From: Bacteroides sp.
GTDB taxonomy: Bacteria > Bacteroidota > Bacteroidia > Bacteroidales > Muribaculaceae
Length of the DNA stretch: 64,000 bases
Assembly: GCA_014802335.1 (NCBI GenBank)
Contig: JAAVCL010000027.1
Coordinates: forward strand, 62,001-126,000
Reading direction: 5' to 3'
Under the pieces are notes generated by a model that searched no databases, was not told the origin of the DNA, and saw only the letters and a list, made by a program, of their open reading frames with translations. The position numbers and the translations under genes were made by a program. This document shows, in pieces, positions 8,584 to 17,337 of the stretch. Within the stretch, counting starts at the first letter, position 1. Each line of letters opens with the position of its first letter.

Positions 8584-9336
8584 ATGCAGAAAAAAGAAGA
8601 TAGGTTGGAAATTAAATGTGCGATAATAGATGACGAGCCGTTGGCGCTCGGCCTTATAAAAGATTATGTGGAACGAACTCCGTCGCTTATCCTGACAGGC
8701 GAATTTTCTTCCGCATCCGAAGCCTTGCCTTCAATCATGAGTGGTGATTACGATCTTGTTTTTCTTGATATAAATATGCCGGGTTTGACCGGAATTGAAC
8801 TTGGCAAGATGATTCCCTCCGGCACAAGAATCATATATATTACCGCCTACGACAGATATGCCATAGACGGATACAAAGTCAATGCGCTCGATTATCTTTT
8901 AAAACCGGTGAATTATCCTGAGTTTATGGGGGCCGTCTCAAAAGCTTTTGAATGGAAACGTCTCAGTTCGGCTTTTTCTTCCGAGAGCGCCATATCTAAA
9001 AGGTCTGACTCTGCGCCGATGTCAATTATGGTGAAGTCAGACTATAGGCTTGTGCAACTTATTTTGTCAGACATTTTATATGTGGAGGTGAGAGGTGACA
9101 AACTGATTTTCAATCGCGAGGGAGATTCGCCATTAAGTACGCAGATGTCATTAAAGGAAATTGAAGATGTCTTGCCTCCCGATAAATTTATTAAAGTGCA
9201 CAGATCGTTTATCGTTAATATTGATAAAGTGAAAATTGTGGAAAGGAGCCGTATTGTTTTCGGTAAAACATACATTCCTGTATCAGACACACACAAGGTT
9301 GAATTTATGAGGCGCCTGAATATAGCATCAAAGTGA
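8584..9336 (+). CDS. LytTR-family response regulator
   Basis: Cytoplasmic DNA-binding response regulator for the adjacent LytS-like kinase. The receiver domain (about 11-125) has acidic residues DDE at 16-18, phospho-acceptor Asp62 in 'FLDINMPG' and the conserved Lys in 'YLLKPVNY'. The LytTR DNA-binding domain follows from about residue 145, with 'FIKVHRSFIVNIDKV' near the end. The kinase lies 72 bases upstream. The gene ends facing the minus-strand exporter genes. LytTR proteins usually bind paired direct repeats, and none was identified at the operon promoter. Confidence 0.93.
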   Translation: MQKKEDRLEIKCAIIDDEPLALGLIKDYVERTPSLILTGEFSSASEALPSIMSGDYDLVFLDINMPGLTGIELGKMIPSGTRIIYITAYDRYAIDGYKVNALDYLLKPVNYPEFMGAVSKAFEWKRLSSAFSSESAISKRSDSAPMSIMVKSDYRLVQLILSDILYVEVRGDKLIFNREGDSPLSTQMSLKEIEDVLPPDKFIKVHRSFIVNIDKVKIVERSRIVFGKTYIPVSDTHKVEFMRRLNIASK

Positions 9337-9400
9337 CTGTTAGACATTTCAGGCTCCAAAAAATTTTCAGGCCAGGATATATGTTCCAAGACTCCATCCA

Positions 9401-9892
9401 CTAAAGTTGACGCGTGGCCTGAAATGAGATCTTCTGCATAGCAAACATAGGAATCGTTGCCCCGATCACCATTGCAAGAAGGATAAAGAATGTGGTGAGG
9501 CCATTATTGGCAAATAGATAAAAATAGTGCAGAAAGTCATTTTCTCCACCGTAATACACGCACATCACAAGCGCGGCAAACGTTTTGTAGGCATAAATGC
9601 CTGGAATCATGGGTAACAGTGCGGGGTAGAGGCAAGTTTCCGAGGGAATCTTGGCATGGGGAGAAATCAGCACGGCTATGATTCCGATAAGCAACGCTGC
9701 GCAGAAACTTGCAATCACGATATGCACACCACACCATGTCATCAGGCTGAAACGCAGAGAATGGCCTAAGGCCGCGATTACCGCACAATAGATATAAGCA
9801 CGTTTGGGCGGATTGCTTATGGCTGCAAATCCTATGGCCGCCAAGGCAGCAAACAATCCATCCTGTATGAGTTGAATCAACATTTCGTTCAT
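9401..9892 (-). CDS. Threonine/serine exporter, small subunit (ThrE_2 / DUF3815 family)
   Basis: This 163-residue protein has about five hydrophobic helices ('LIQDGLFAALAAIGFAAIS' near the start, 'LLPMIPGIYAYKTFAAL' in the middle). It matches the C-terminal half of the Corynebacterium ThrE exporter, which in many bacteria is a separate protein. The other half is encoded immediately upstream (9941-10720, 48 bases away), so together they form a complete split exporter for L-threonine and L-serine. A sequence TAAACGGCTTCA at 9921-9932, one base off the leader-repeat arm, lies 28 bases before its start; this may be chance. Confidence 0.85.
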   Translation of the reverse strand: MNEMLIQLIQDGLFAALAAIGFAAISNPPKRAYIYCAVIAALGHSLRFSLMTWCGVHIVIASFCAALLIGIIAVLISPHAKIPSETCLYPALLPMIPGIYAYKTFAALVMCVYYGGENDFLHYFYLFANNGLTTFFILLAMVIGATIPMFAMQKISFQATRQL

Positions 9893-9940
9893 AATTCTTT
9901 GTCTTTTAAGTGGAATCTTTTAAACGGCTTCAATGTGTTC

Positions 9941-10720
9941 TCAGAACATGGACAAGTGCATTACTGCCATCCCCGCGCATAGTCCGATCGACAGGCAGCA
10001 CAGTATAATTGCAGCATGCATCAGCCGGCCGAAGGCACACAAATAATGCCCGTCCAGAAAATCACAGAACGAATTGATAAACGGGATTCCCGGCACGAGA
10101 TAGAGAACGCTTGTTGCAACCGCTATCTGTGGGGTGGAGCCGATATCAGTCATGCCGATTGCCGCCGTAATCAGTGAAGAAATAAAAGCACACGTTAACA
10201 CTGTAAGCTTAAAATTTATTCCGGCCGAACCCATAATCTGCTTCAGGCGGAATCCGACGAACGTTGCGATAAATACTGCCAGCATAGCAACCAAATCGCC
10301 CGAGAATAGGCGGCAGAACGATGCATTGGCAATTGATACCAAAATTACTAATATCCAGGGGTGAACACTGCTGCATTTATATATGCGCGGCAACACTTCG
10401 TGAGCTTCCCAGAATGATACGCGCCCGTCTGCTATCTGCCAAGACAGGCGACTTAAGTCTGTGATTCGGGAAAAGCTGATTGGCATTTCTCTGATACCCA
10501 CAACCTCTGTGCATTGTTCTGTTTCGCTCACAACCGTAATATGGATATGCCGTGGAAGAATACTGAATTCTACCTTCATCCCCATTTTCCCGGCTATTCT
10601 CTGGATATTTTTTTCAAGCCGGATACAAGTACATCCACTTCCGAAAAGTTCAACCGCATACTCCGACAGAAATTCTGCCGTCTCTTGCGCTGTCGGCCTT
10701 CTACTTTCATATATTTGCAT
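9941..10720 (-). CDS. Threonine/serine exporter, large subunit (ThrE / DUF1212 family)
   Basis: This 259-residue protein has an amphipathic N-terminal cytoplasmic part with the family-like 'AVELFGSGCTCIRLEKNIQRIA'-type segment. About five membrane helices follow, including 'VATSVLYLVPGIPFINSFCDFLDG', close to the diagnostic DUF1212 motif. It is the N-terminal portion of a classical ThrE, with the C-terminal portion in the next gene. It probably exports threonine/serine using the proton gradient. It lies 28 bases downstream of the TPR-LuxR regulator gene and is probably co-transcribed with it. Confidence 0.86.
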   Translation of the reverse strand: MQIYESRRPTAQETAEFLSEYAVELFGSGCTCIRLEKNIQRIAGKMGMKVEFSILPRHIHITVVSETEQCTEVVGIREMPISFSRITDLSRLSWQIADGRVSFWEAHEVLPRIYKCSSVHPWILVILVSIANASFCRLFSGDLVAMLAVFIATFVGFRLKQIMGSAGINFKLTVLTCAFISSLITAAIGMTDIGSTPQIAVATSVLYLVPGIPFINSFCDFLDGHYLCAFGRLMHAAIILCCLSIGLCAGMAVMHLSMF

Positions 10721-10748
10721 AGGTGTTTCAAAAGTTATTACAGTCCTT

Positions 10749-12404
10749 TTATGTTATAACATTCTTATGCCGAAAAGTTCCGTCTGTTTGCTTATTCTCT
10801 TTCAGTGTGCGCAAGATTTCCCTTATGTAACTGTCGGTACTTTCAGTAATATTGATCTTTTTACGTAAAGAATATTTTATGGCTTCTATGGTGCGGATTG
10901 AACGTTGCGTTATTTCGGCTATCTCACCGTTTGTTAGGCCGGCGGCAATAAGACAACACATATCGAGTTCTGCTTTTGTCAGATCAGGATGCCGAATACT
11001 GATAGTCTCTCTAAGCATCTTACTTTCTTTGTTTAGAAGAATATCATAACGTTTTATGCTTTTAGCCTCACGCCCCATCTCTATTAGACTCAGTCGTATG
11101 GCTGCCACTCGTTCTTCACTCGGCTTATGGGTATTGTCAATCTCTTTCTGTATCTCTCGGAGTCCGCTGTCTATCTTAGCGATACGTAGGGTCGCTTTGC
11201 ATAATTGAGTGCTGTGCGATTCAATCTGCTCTTCAAGTTCAAGGAGTTTTGCAGTGTGGCTGCTGTCGAAGCTGCTTATGTTTTCCTCCAGGTCGTTTAT
11301 TCGGTTCTGGGATTTGCGTCTGTTGCGCAGCAGCATTATGATCCATAAGCCGAGCACACTCAGGAGGGTGGCGGTCACAATGATCGTGACATGCCAGATA
11401 TCCCGGGTCTTGTCCAGGTCTTTCTCCACATTTTCAAGCTGTTCTCGATTAGCTTTCCCGGCTAATATGCCGTTCAGGTCAGAACGGTCTGATTTTGCCA
11501 CGCTGTCCGAAAGAATCATCGCATCCTGCATGTAGGCTAACGCTTCGCTTTCCTTGCCAACTCCGCGCAATGCCACCGAAAGTGTCAGGAGATAATCTTT
11601 CTGCACAGCCGGGTCATGGATGCTTTCAGCTAAGGCACGGTGCTCACCGAGGATTTTTAAGGCTCCCTTGAAGTCTCCCCGATTGTTCATTATCTCCGCT
11701 AAGTTGACCACTATGATAAGTTTGTTGGGGTTGAGTGTGTTCTGCCGGAGTCCCTCATTATATAATCTTATGGCGCTCAGTGTATCACCTGCAAGCAGAT
11801 GAAGGGCGCCCCCGTGCCCCAGCCAGATAAGTTTCACAGAGGAGGAATTGCCTGTCGTGTCGGTTTTCATCCACTCAGTCATCGCGCCGGGAATATTGTT
11901 TTGGGCTTTTTTCAGAATGGATTTGGCTCCATATAGGGCACTCCTTTTATTGTTGGCGGAGATAGGATGTACTTTCTTCCAGCGTGGATTCATGATTATC
12001 GATTCTGCCTTGTTCAGAATTTCTTCGGCATCCTCGAAGTCATTCAATGTGCAATAGATGTCGTTCAATCCTATGCAGGCGCCCACATCCCAATATAGAA
12101 GCGAATCGGCTTTCGGCAATGACAAAGCATATTTGAGGGTGGCGATTGTCTCGTCATAACGGCGCAGGGCCATCTGCGCCCGGCCTTTGAAGTCGAGGGC
12201 CATGAGTTTGTGAGATTCAGCAGCATCAGCTTTTGAGATGACTGAATCGCATGTCTTTATTAGGGATATGCAGTCTCCCCCCTCGAACAATCTGACAAAT
12301 CTCGCTCCCAGGGCCCGGGTTTCTTTATAGTCTGGATTGGAACCCAAGCAACGTAGGAGGCATAAAAAGAATATTGCAGTAGTAGCGAGAATCTTTTTCT
12401 TCAT
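10749..12404 (-). CDS. TPR-containing membrane regulator with C-terminal LuxR-type helix-turn-helix
   Basis: The 551-residue protein has a signal/anchor ('ILATTAIFFLCLLRCLG'), an exported TPR-like region (about 30-335), one membrane helix ('VTIIVTATLLSVLGLWIIMLL', about 345-365), a coiled-coil linker and a cytoplasmic HTH. The HTH contains 'LTKAELDMCCLIAAGLTNGEIAE' split by helix breaks, and 'RSIRTIEAIKYSLRKKI'. This architecture is common in Bacteroidota one-component regulators, in which periplasmic TPRs sense and the LuxR domain binds DNA. It is divergent from the large secreted protein gene at 12670, a plausible target. No ligand can be deduced. Confidence 0.85.
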   Translation of the reverse strand: MKKKILATTAIFFLCLLRCLGSNPDYKETRALGARFVRLFEGGDCISLIKTCDSVISKADAAESHKLMALDFKGRAQMALRRYDETIATLKYALSLPKADSLLYWDVGACIGLNDIYCTLNDFEDAEEILNKAESIIMNPRWKKVHPISANNKRSALYGAKSILKKAQNNIPGAMTEWMKTDTTGNSSSVKLIWLGHGGALHLLAGDTLSAIRLYNEGLRQNTLNPNKLIIVVNLAEIMNNRGDFKGALKILGEHRALAESIHDPAVQKDYLLTLSVALRGVGKESEALAYMQDAMILSDSVAKSDRSDLNGILAGKANREQLENVEKDLDKTRDIWHVTIIVTATLLSVLGLWIIMLLRNRRKSQNRINDLEENISSFDSSHTAKLLELEEQIESHSTQLCKATLRIAKIDSGLREIQKEIDNTHKPSEERVAAIRLSLIEMGREAKSIKRYDILLNKESKMLRETISIRHPDLTKAELDMCCLIAAGLTNGEIAEITQRSIRTIEAIKYSLRKKINITESTDSYIREILRTLKENKQTDGTFRHKNVIT

Positions 12405-12480
12405 GTAAATTTAACGTTATGTGAAAATCAATAGTATGGAATTCTAAGTTTGTATGCCCGGTATTACATTTTTGTATTTA

Positions 12481-12515
12481 CTTAGGTTGTAATATGTTAC
12501 ATTATCTAAGTGTGA
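12481..12515. promoter_or_regulatory. Candidate operator in the divergent intergenic region
   Basis: In the 265-base AT-rich gap between the TPR-LuxR regulator and the secreted protein gene there is a nested inverted repeat. ACTTAG near 12479 pairs with CTAAGT near 12505, enclosing TGTAA-TATG-TTACA. Its position suggests a binding site for the adjacent regulator, but the sequence alone does not establish this. Confidence 0.35.
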
Positions 12516-12669
12516 TTTAAGTGCGTAGAAATATAATTTTAGGAGCTATTTAGGTGCTTATGAAGTACGATGCTTTTTCTTATAAATTCTTAAATTTACC
12601 ACGTCGAAAATGATACAAGTGTAAAGTCAAATTCGATTACTAATATTTCTAACTTTAAAACCTTTTCGC

Positions 12670-15000
12670 ATGAGAAAATTTTTAACGATGTTGGTTGGAG
12701 TGCTGTTAGCTTCATCCCTGACTAATGCTGCTTCGTTGCAGCCTCGCAGCAATAATTTTACTTTAGGTTCAAAATTACAAAGAAAATGCATTACGAATTC
12801 AAGTAGCTTGCCTAAAAACTTTACCGATAATTTTAAAGTGACTCACCTTTCTTCCATAACCAATGAGTCAATTCCGAAATCTGACGTATCAGTTTCGAGT
12901 CTCCCAAAAGCTAACAGGATTGGTAGTGAAGACCCTTGTTTGGTCAATTTTAATGTTACCAACCTTGATGGTTATCATCTTTTAGGAATTGGTTTTGCCG
13001 CAAGTAATGCAGAATATTGGGAAGTTTTAGAAGAGGTGGATCAAGTTGAGATGTTACCGGGAGTCTACGACTTTGTGTTGATTTGTGAGGCTAATGAAGA
13101 AGGAAATCCTTTTAAAATTCTTGTAAAAGAAAATATTGAGATTTCGACTAATATCACTCTTCAGATGAATATCAATGAATGTACTGAACTGATTAAGTTT
13201 GAACCTGTTCTCCCGGATGGACGAAAGGTCGTTGGTGAGACATGTAATGCAAATCTTGAAATTATACAAGAGGGAAATGTTACTGCAAATTCATATATTT
13301 ATTCTGCTTTTGGAAATAAAAGATTAGGAACTATTTTCAGAAGTGAAACCGGATTCGGAACTATGGAAACTCCGACAGGAGCTATTGAATGGGCTCGTAA
13401 AGGAGATTTCTTTGTAAATCCCGGTGTGAGTGAAAACTATCAGTGTGGGCAAGTGAGTATAGTAATAACAAATGATAATGCACATGATCCACTTGTTATT
13501 TTTAATCAGGCTGAAACATTGACTGCTCAGACCATTTCAAACAATACGGATTATACTTATACAAGTTATGATCGGCAATTTACATCAGAGTTCTATGGTT
13601 TGGAAAGTGACTTTAAAGGCTATCGCAATTTCTTTTTGGTTAATGTTATCGAAGCCGGAATCCCGAGTTATTTCATATCAGGAAATGGACCGGAATGTTC
13701 TCATGCATCGCGGATCGGTCTTAACTCATCATCAATGGTCGACAATGGATACATGCACATTTCGATGCAATTAAACAAAGAAATAGTAGGGGAGACAGAG
13801 GTGATTGATAATGTATTTGAGTCAACCATATGCTATCAAATCAATCCCTCAATATTCGGATCTATTGACGGTAAGTTAAAGACATTCGTTATGCCTCCCT
13901 CTGAAAATCTTCAGAATATGGAAGCTTTCATTTCGTCGGATGGCCAGATTGATACCGGGCTGCTACTAAATGGGAATCCATATTTTTCTTTCTTTCAAGA
14001 CCAATCTGAGGAAGTGGCTTGTGATAATGTTCCTTTTCTATATTTCAGTGATATGTGTCAGCCGCATAACGGGTCGGAACCGGCAACATTTAGTAGCTTT
14101 TATACATGTTTAGGACGATTAGGAGAAACTCCCACGTCTTGTTCAGGCGCCGTTTATAGATTAAGCTATGATAATAATACTTATGAAGTTTCAGAGGATT
14201 TCCCGTCATTGTATACAGAACGAAAATTAAGAGAGTATTTTTCTCAACTTGATAATGCACTTGCTGATAATTATACTGGTAAGGTGAATTTCGAAATTGA
14301 GCGTAAGGGAATGATAACTATCGATGATATACCAGGTATTAGTAAAATAAATGCAGAATGGAAGTCCTTGGGTGAGAGCGATGATGTCAATGTTCCGAGT
14401 TTGACTATGCTTCAATTCCGAAATGTCAATGATATTGTAACAGATCGTTTCGAAAATGCGTCAGATGGTGTAATCATGTTTACTGTGGCTGACTTCAAAC
14501 CTGAACTAAAGATAGAATTTGACGAAGATGGGAATTTTGTTGACTTCTATCGCTATCTCAGTTACACAGGCTGTCCGCAGGTATTTGTTGAGTACGCACC
14601 TATTGGTTCAGATGATTGGACTGAGATTGAGGTTGTGGAAGATCCTGATAAATTCTATTTGCCGGGGTTTGGCGCTTATTTCAGCGGTTCGCTTTCAGGT
14701 GTTGACAAGGTATCTCCCAATGGATGGATGAAACTCCGCATTTCTCTCACAGACTCTTACGAAAATAAATTGGTGACTGAAATCGCTCCCGCTTTCCATG
14801 TATCTTCCCTCTCGGGCATAGACGAGATTAATCCCGAAAGCACCGAGCTGATTTACAGAATTGAAGGACGCTCCATCATGGCCCCCAAGGGAACGGAGGT
14901 GTATAACACTGACGGTGTGAAAGTCAATCCTGAGAATCTTACCCCAGGTATCTATATTCTACGAAACGGTGCACTTTCGGCCAAGTGCCTTCTGAAGTGA
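12670..15000 (+). CDS. Large secreted protein with C-terminal T9SS-type sorting domain; function unknown
   Basis: The 776-residue product starts with a clear signal peptide ('FLTMLVGVLLASSLTNA'). The body is beta-rich, Asn/Glu/Asp-rich and not recognisable to me. The last roughly 70 residues resemble type IX secretion C-terminal domains: 'GIDEIN' linker, 'VYNTDGVKV' and 'LTPGIYILRNG'. Export across the outer membrane and surface attachment or release are inferred from that. Hand counts give 25-33% GC in two mid-gene 60-base rows but 47-50% in two rows from 14821, so the sorting domain differs in composition from the body. A 23-bp terminator follows the stop at once. Confidence 0.75.
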   Translation: MRKFLTMLVGVLLASSLTNAASLQPRSNNFTLGSKLQRKCITNSSSLPKNFTDNFKVTHLSSITNESIPKSDVSVSSLPKANRIGSEDPCLVNFNVTNLDGYHLLGIGFAASNAEYWEVLEEVDQVEMLPGVYDFVLICEANEEGNPFKILVKENIEISTNITLQMNINECTELIKFEPVLPDGRKVVGETCNANLEIIQEGNVTANSYIYSAFGNKRLGTIFRSETGFGTMETPTGAIEWARKGDFFVNPGVSENYQCGQVSIVITNDNAHDPLVIFNQAETLTAQTISNNTDYTYTSYDRQFTSEFYGLESDFKGYRNFFLVNVIEAGIPSYFISGNGPECSHASRIGLNSSSMVDNGYMHISMQLNKEIVGETEVIDNVFESTICYQINPSIFGSIDGKLKTFVMPPSENLQNMEAFISSDGQIDTGLLLNGNPYFSFFQDQSEEVACDNVPFLYFSDMCQPHNGSEPATFSSFYTCLGRLGETPTSCSGAVYRLSYDNNTYEVSEDFPSLYTERKLREYFSQLDNALADNYTGKVNFEIERKGMITIDDIPGISKINAEWKSLGESDDVNVPSLTMLQFRNVNDIVTDRFENASDGVIMFTVADFKPELKIEFDEDGNFVDFYRYLSYTGCPQVFVEYAPIGSDDWTEIEVVEDPDKFYLPGFGAYFSGSLSGVDKVSPNGWMKLRISLTDSYENKLVTEIAPAFHVSSLSGIDEINPESTELIYRIEGRSIMAPKGTEVYNTDGVKVNPENLTPGIYILRNGALSAKCLLK

Positions 15001-15010
15001 GTTAATAAAT

Positions 15011-15063
15011 GATAATACAAAATATGGCGTGGATTGCTATTCCACGCCATATTTTGTATTATC
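15011..15063. terminator. Intrinsic terminator after the secreted protein gene
   Basis: A perfect 23-bp stem (15011-15033 with 15041-15063) has a 7-base loop TTGCTAT and stem core ATGGCGTGGA flanked by A- and T-rich ends, so it could act in both directions. Confidence 0.9.
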
Positions 15064-15125
15064 GGGTCTTACTGTCTGAGTAATTAATCTAAATCGGCAC
15101 GTTATTTGTTATAGGTAGTGAAAAA

Positions 15126-15160
15126 CACAAGATAATATTAAACCACAAGATAATATTAAT
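15126..15160 (+). repeat. 17-bp tandem duplication abutting the htpG start codon
   Basis: CACAAGATAATATTAA occurs at 15126 and again at 15144 (period 18), and the second copy ends directly before the ATG at 15161. The duplicated leader could double a ribosome-binding or regulatory site, or could be a recent slippage event. Confidence 0.8.
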
Positions 15161-17212
15161 ATGACTACAGGAAAAATAGGGGTTACTACCGAAAATATAT
15201 TCCCCGTTATCAAAAAGTTCTTATATAGCGACCATGAGATTTTTCTCCGCGAACTCGTGTCTAATGCCATTGATGCCACTCAAAAGCTCAAGACGCTCGC
15301 TTCTTTTGGCGAATTTAAGGGTGAGTTGGGAGAAATGGATGTCCGCGTAACCGTTGATAAGGAAGCCGGAACGCTCACAATCTCCGATCACGGCATTGGC
15401 ATGGATGCTGACGATATTGACAAATATATTAATCAGATTGCCTTCTCGGGGGCTGAAGAATTCCTTGAAAAATACAAGGATACTGCCAACTCAATTATTG
15501 GACATTTCGGCCTCGGTTTCTATTCGGCCTTTATGGTTTCTAAAAAGGTAGAGATCCGATCTCTGTCTTATAAGGAAGGTGCAAAGGCTGTGGAATGGGT
15601 GTGCGATGGCAGTCCGGAATATGAAATGAAGGAAATTTCTAAAGATCGTCGCGGAACAGATGTAATCCTCTACATTGACGATGATAATAAGGAATTTCTT
15701 GAACAGTCGCGCATAGATGCCCTGCTTAGAAAGTATTGTCGCTTCCTGCCGGTTCCGGTCATCTCCGGAAAAGTCCAGGAGTGGAAGGATGGTAAATATG
15801 TGGATTCTGATAAGGATAATGTGGTTAACGCCACTGAGCCTTTGTGGACAAAGAAGCCGTCTGAACTTACCGATAAAGATTATATCGAATTTTATCGTGA
15901 ATTACGCCCCGGTGAAGAAGACCCGTTGTTCTGGATTCACCTCAATGTGGATTATCCGTTCAATCTTACTGGTATTCTTTATTTCCCAAAGATAAAGAAT
16001 AACATTGATATTCGTCAGAATAGAATCCAGCTCTACTGCAATCAGGTATATGTGACAGATCAGGTGGAAGGCGTGGTGCCCGAATTTATGATGCTTATGC
16101 AGGGTGTGATAGATTCTCCCGACATTCCTCTGAATGTGAGCCGAAGCTATCTGCAGGCTGACCAGCAGGTAAAGAAGATTTCAACTTACATTTCCAAGAA
16201 GGTTGCTGAAAAACTCGACCGTATGTTCAAGGATAATCGTAAGGAATATGAAACTAAATGGAACGACATAGAAGTCTTCATAAAATATGGCATGCTTACT
16301 GATGAAAAATTCTATGATCAATCCAAGAAATTCTTCCTACTGCGCGATGTGAACGACAATTACTTCACCCTTGAAGAGTATCGGAAACTCGTTGAAGCCA
16401 ACCAGACAGATAAGGAAGGAAATATAATTTATCTGTATGCAACCGATAAGACAGAACAATATTCTTACATCAAGGGTGCCGAGGAAAAAGGCTATAATGT
16501 GCTCTTGATGGATGGCCAGCTTGACCAGCACCTCATCCACATGTTGGAAAGCAAGCTTGAGAAAACTCGCTTTGTAAGGGTCGATTCAGATATGCCCGAA
16601 CGTCTCATTGTTAAAAATGATGAGCAAAATTCAGGGTTGAATCCCTTGCAGGCCGACATTCTTACCGGAATTTTCCGCAGTGTCCTGCCTGAAATTAAAG
16701 ATACTAATTTCATCGTTGAATACACTTCCGTTCCGGGAAGTGATATTCCGGCCACTGTGACACAAAATGAAATGATGCGTCGTATGAAAGATATGGCAGC
16801 TCTCCAACCCGGTATGAACTTCTACGGTGCTATGCCGGCAATGTATGCTATTGTTGTTAATACTGAGCAGGCTGCTGTCAAGAAAGTTCTTGAGGAGGCA
16901 AATACCGCTCTCGAATCTTCGGTGATGCCCTTAAGAAACGAAATTGAATCATTGAATAATGAAATTACCGAACTTCGCAAACAGCAGAACGAGAATAAAG
17001 ATGATAATGAAAAGGAATCTTTGAAATCTCAGATTGCTGAAAAGGAATCAAAAGTTGAGGCCGACAGGGCAGAAGAACAAAAGATTATTAAAGATTATGC
17101 TTCGGAACAACCCATCCTTAAGCAAATAATTGACTTGGCTTTGCTGCAAAGCGGATTGCTTAAAGGTGAAGCTCTTTCAAACTTCATCAAACGGTCAATT
17201 TCTTTGCTTTGA
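15161..17212 (+). CDS. htpG: Molecular chaperone HtpG (Hsp90)
   Basis: ATP-dependent cytoplasmic chaperone. The 683-residue protein shows the GHKL ATPase motifs: 'ELVSNAIDAT' near residue 31, 'DHGIGM' and 'GHFGLGFYSAFMV'. Middle-domain sequence 'LNVSRSYLQAD' and the C-terminal dimerisation region ending 'SNFIKRSISLL' follow. It is longer than E. coli HtpG (624). The extra length is mainly a charged coiled-coil stretch at about 585-650 (Glu/Lys/Asn-rich, 'EIESLNNEITELRKQQNEN'), a type of insert also known in other Bacteroidota. The gene is monocistronic, with a 17-bp tandem repeat at its start and a strong terminator after it. Confidence 0.97.
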   Translation: MTTGKIGVTTENIFPVIKKFLYSDHEIFLRELVSNAIDATQKLKTLASFGEFKGELGEMDVRVTVDKEAGTLTISDHGIGMDADDIDKYINQIAFSGAEEFLEKYKDTANSIIGHFGLGFYSAFMVSKKVEIRSLSYKEGAKAVEWVCDGSPEYEMKEISKDRRGTDVILYIDDDNKEFLEQSRIDALLRKYCRFLPVPVISGKVQEWKDGKYVDSDKDNVVNATEPLWTKKPSELTDKDYIEFYRELRPGEEDPLFWIHLNVDYPFNLTGILYFPKIKNNIDIRQNRIQLYCNQVYVTDQVEGVVPEFMMLMQGVIDSPDIPLNVSRSYLQADQQVKKISTYISKKVAEKLDRMFKDNRKEYETKWNDIEVFIKYGMLTDEKFYDQSKKFFLLRDVNDNYFTLEEYRKLVEANQTDKEGNIIYLYATDKTEQYSYIKGAEEKGYNVLLMDGQLDQHLIHMLESKLEKTRFVRVDSDMPERLIVKNDEQNSGLNPLQADILTGIFRSVLPEIKDTNFIVEYTSVPGSDIPATVTQNEMMRRMKDMAALQPGMNFYGAMPAMYAIVVNTEQAAVKKVLEEANTALESSVMPLRNEIESLNNEITELRKQQNENKDDNEKESLKSQIAEKESKVEADRAEEQKIIKDYASEQPILKQIIDLALLQSGLLKGEALSNFIKRSISLL

Positions 17213-17279
17213 TTCCGATTAAGAGTTAATACTTTTAATAATAAAGAACACAGAAATACGTATAGGTTAAAAGCTAAAT

Positions 17280-17328
17280 AAAAAATGAGGGGAGAAGAAA
17301 ATCATTTTCTTCTCCCCTCATTTTTTAT
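17280..17328. terminator. Bidirectional terminator between htpG and the convergent permease gene
   Basis: A long stem pairs AAAAATGAGGGGAGAAGAAAA with its complement across loop TCA and is followed by T6. It serves htpG and, on the other strand, the gene ending at 17338. Confidence 0.9.
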
Positions 17329-17337
17329 TGCAGTTTT

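Noticed and set aside
9921-9932. TAAACGGCTTCA before the small ThrE subunit as a fifth leader-repeat copy
   Set aside because: It has one mismatch and no convincing partner arm within 100 bases; probably chance or too decayed to count.
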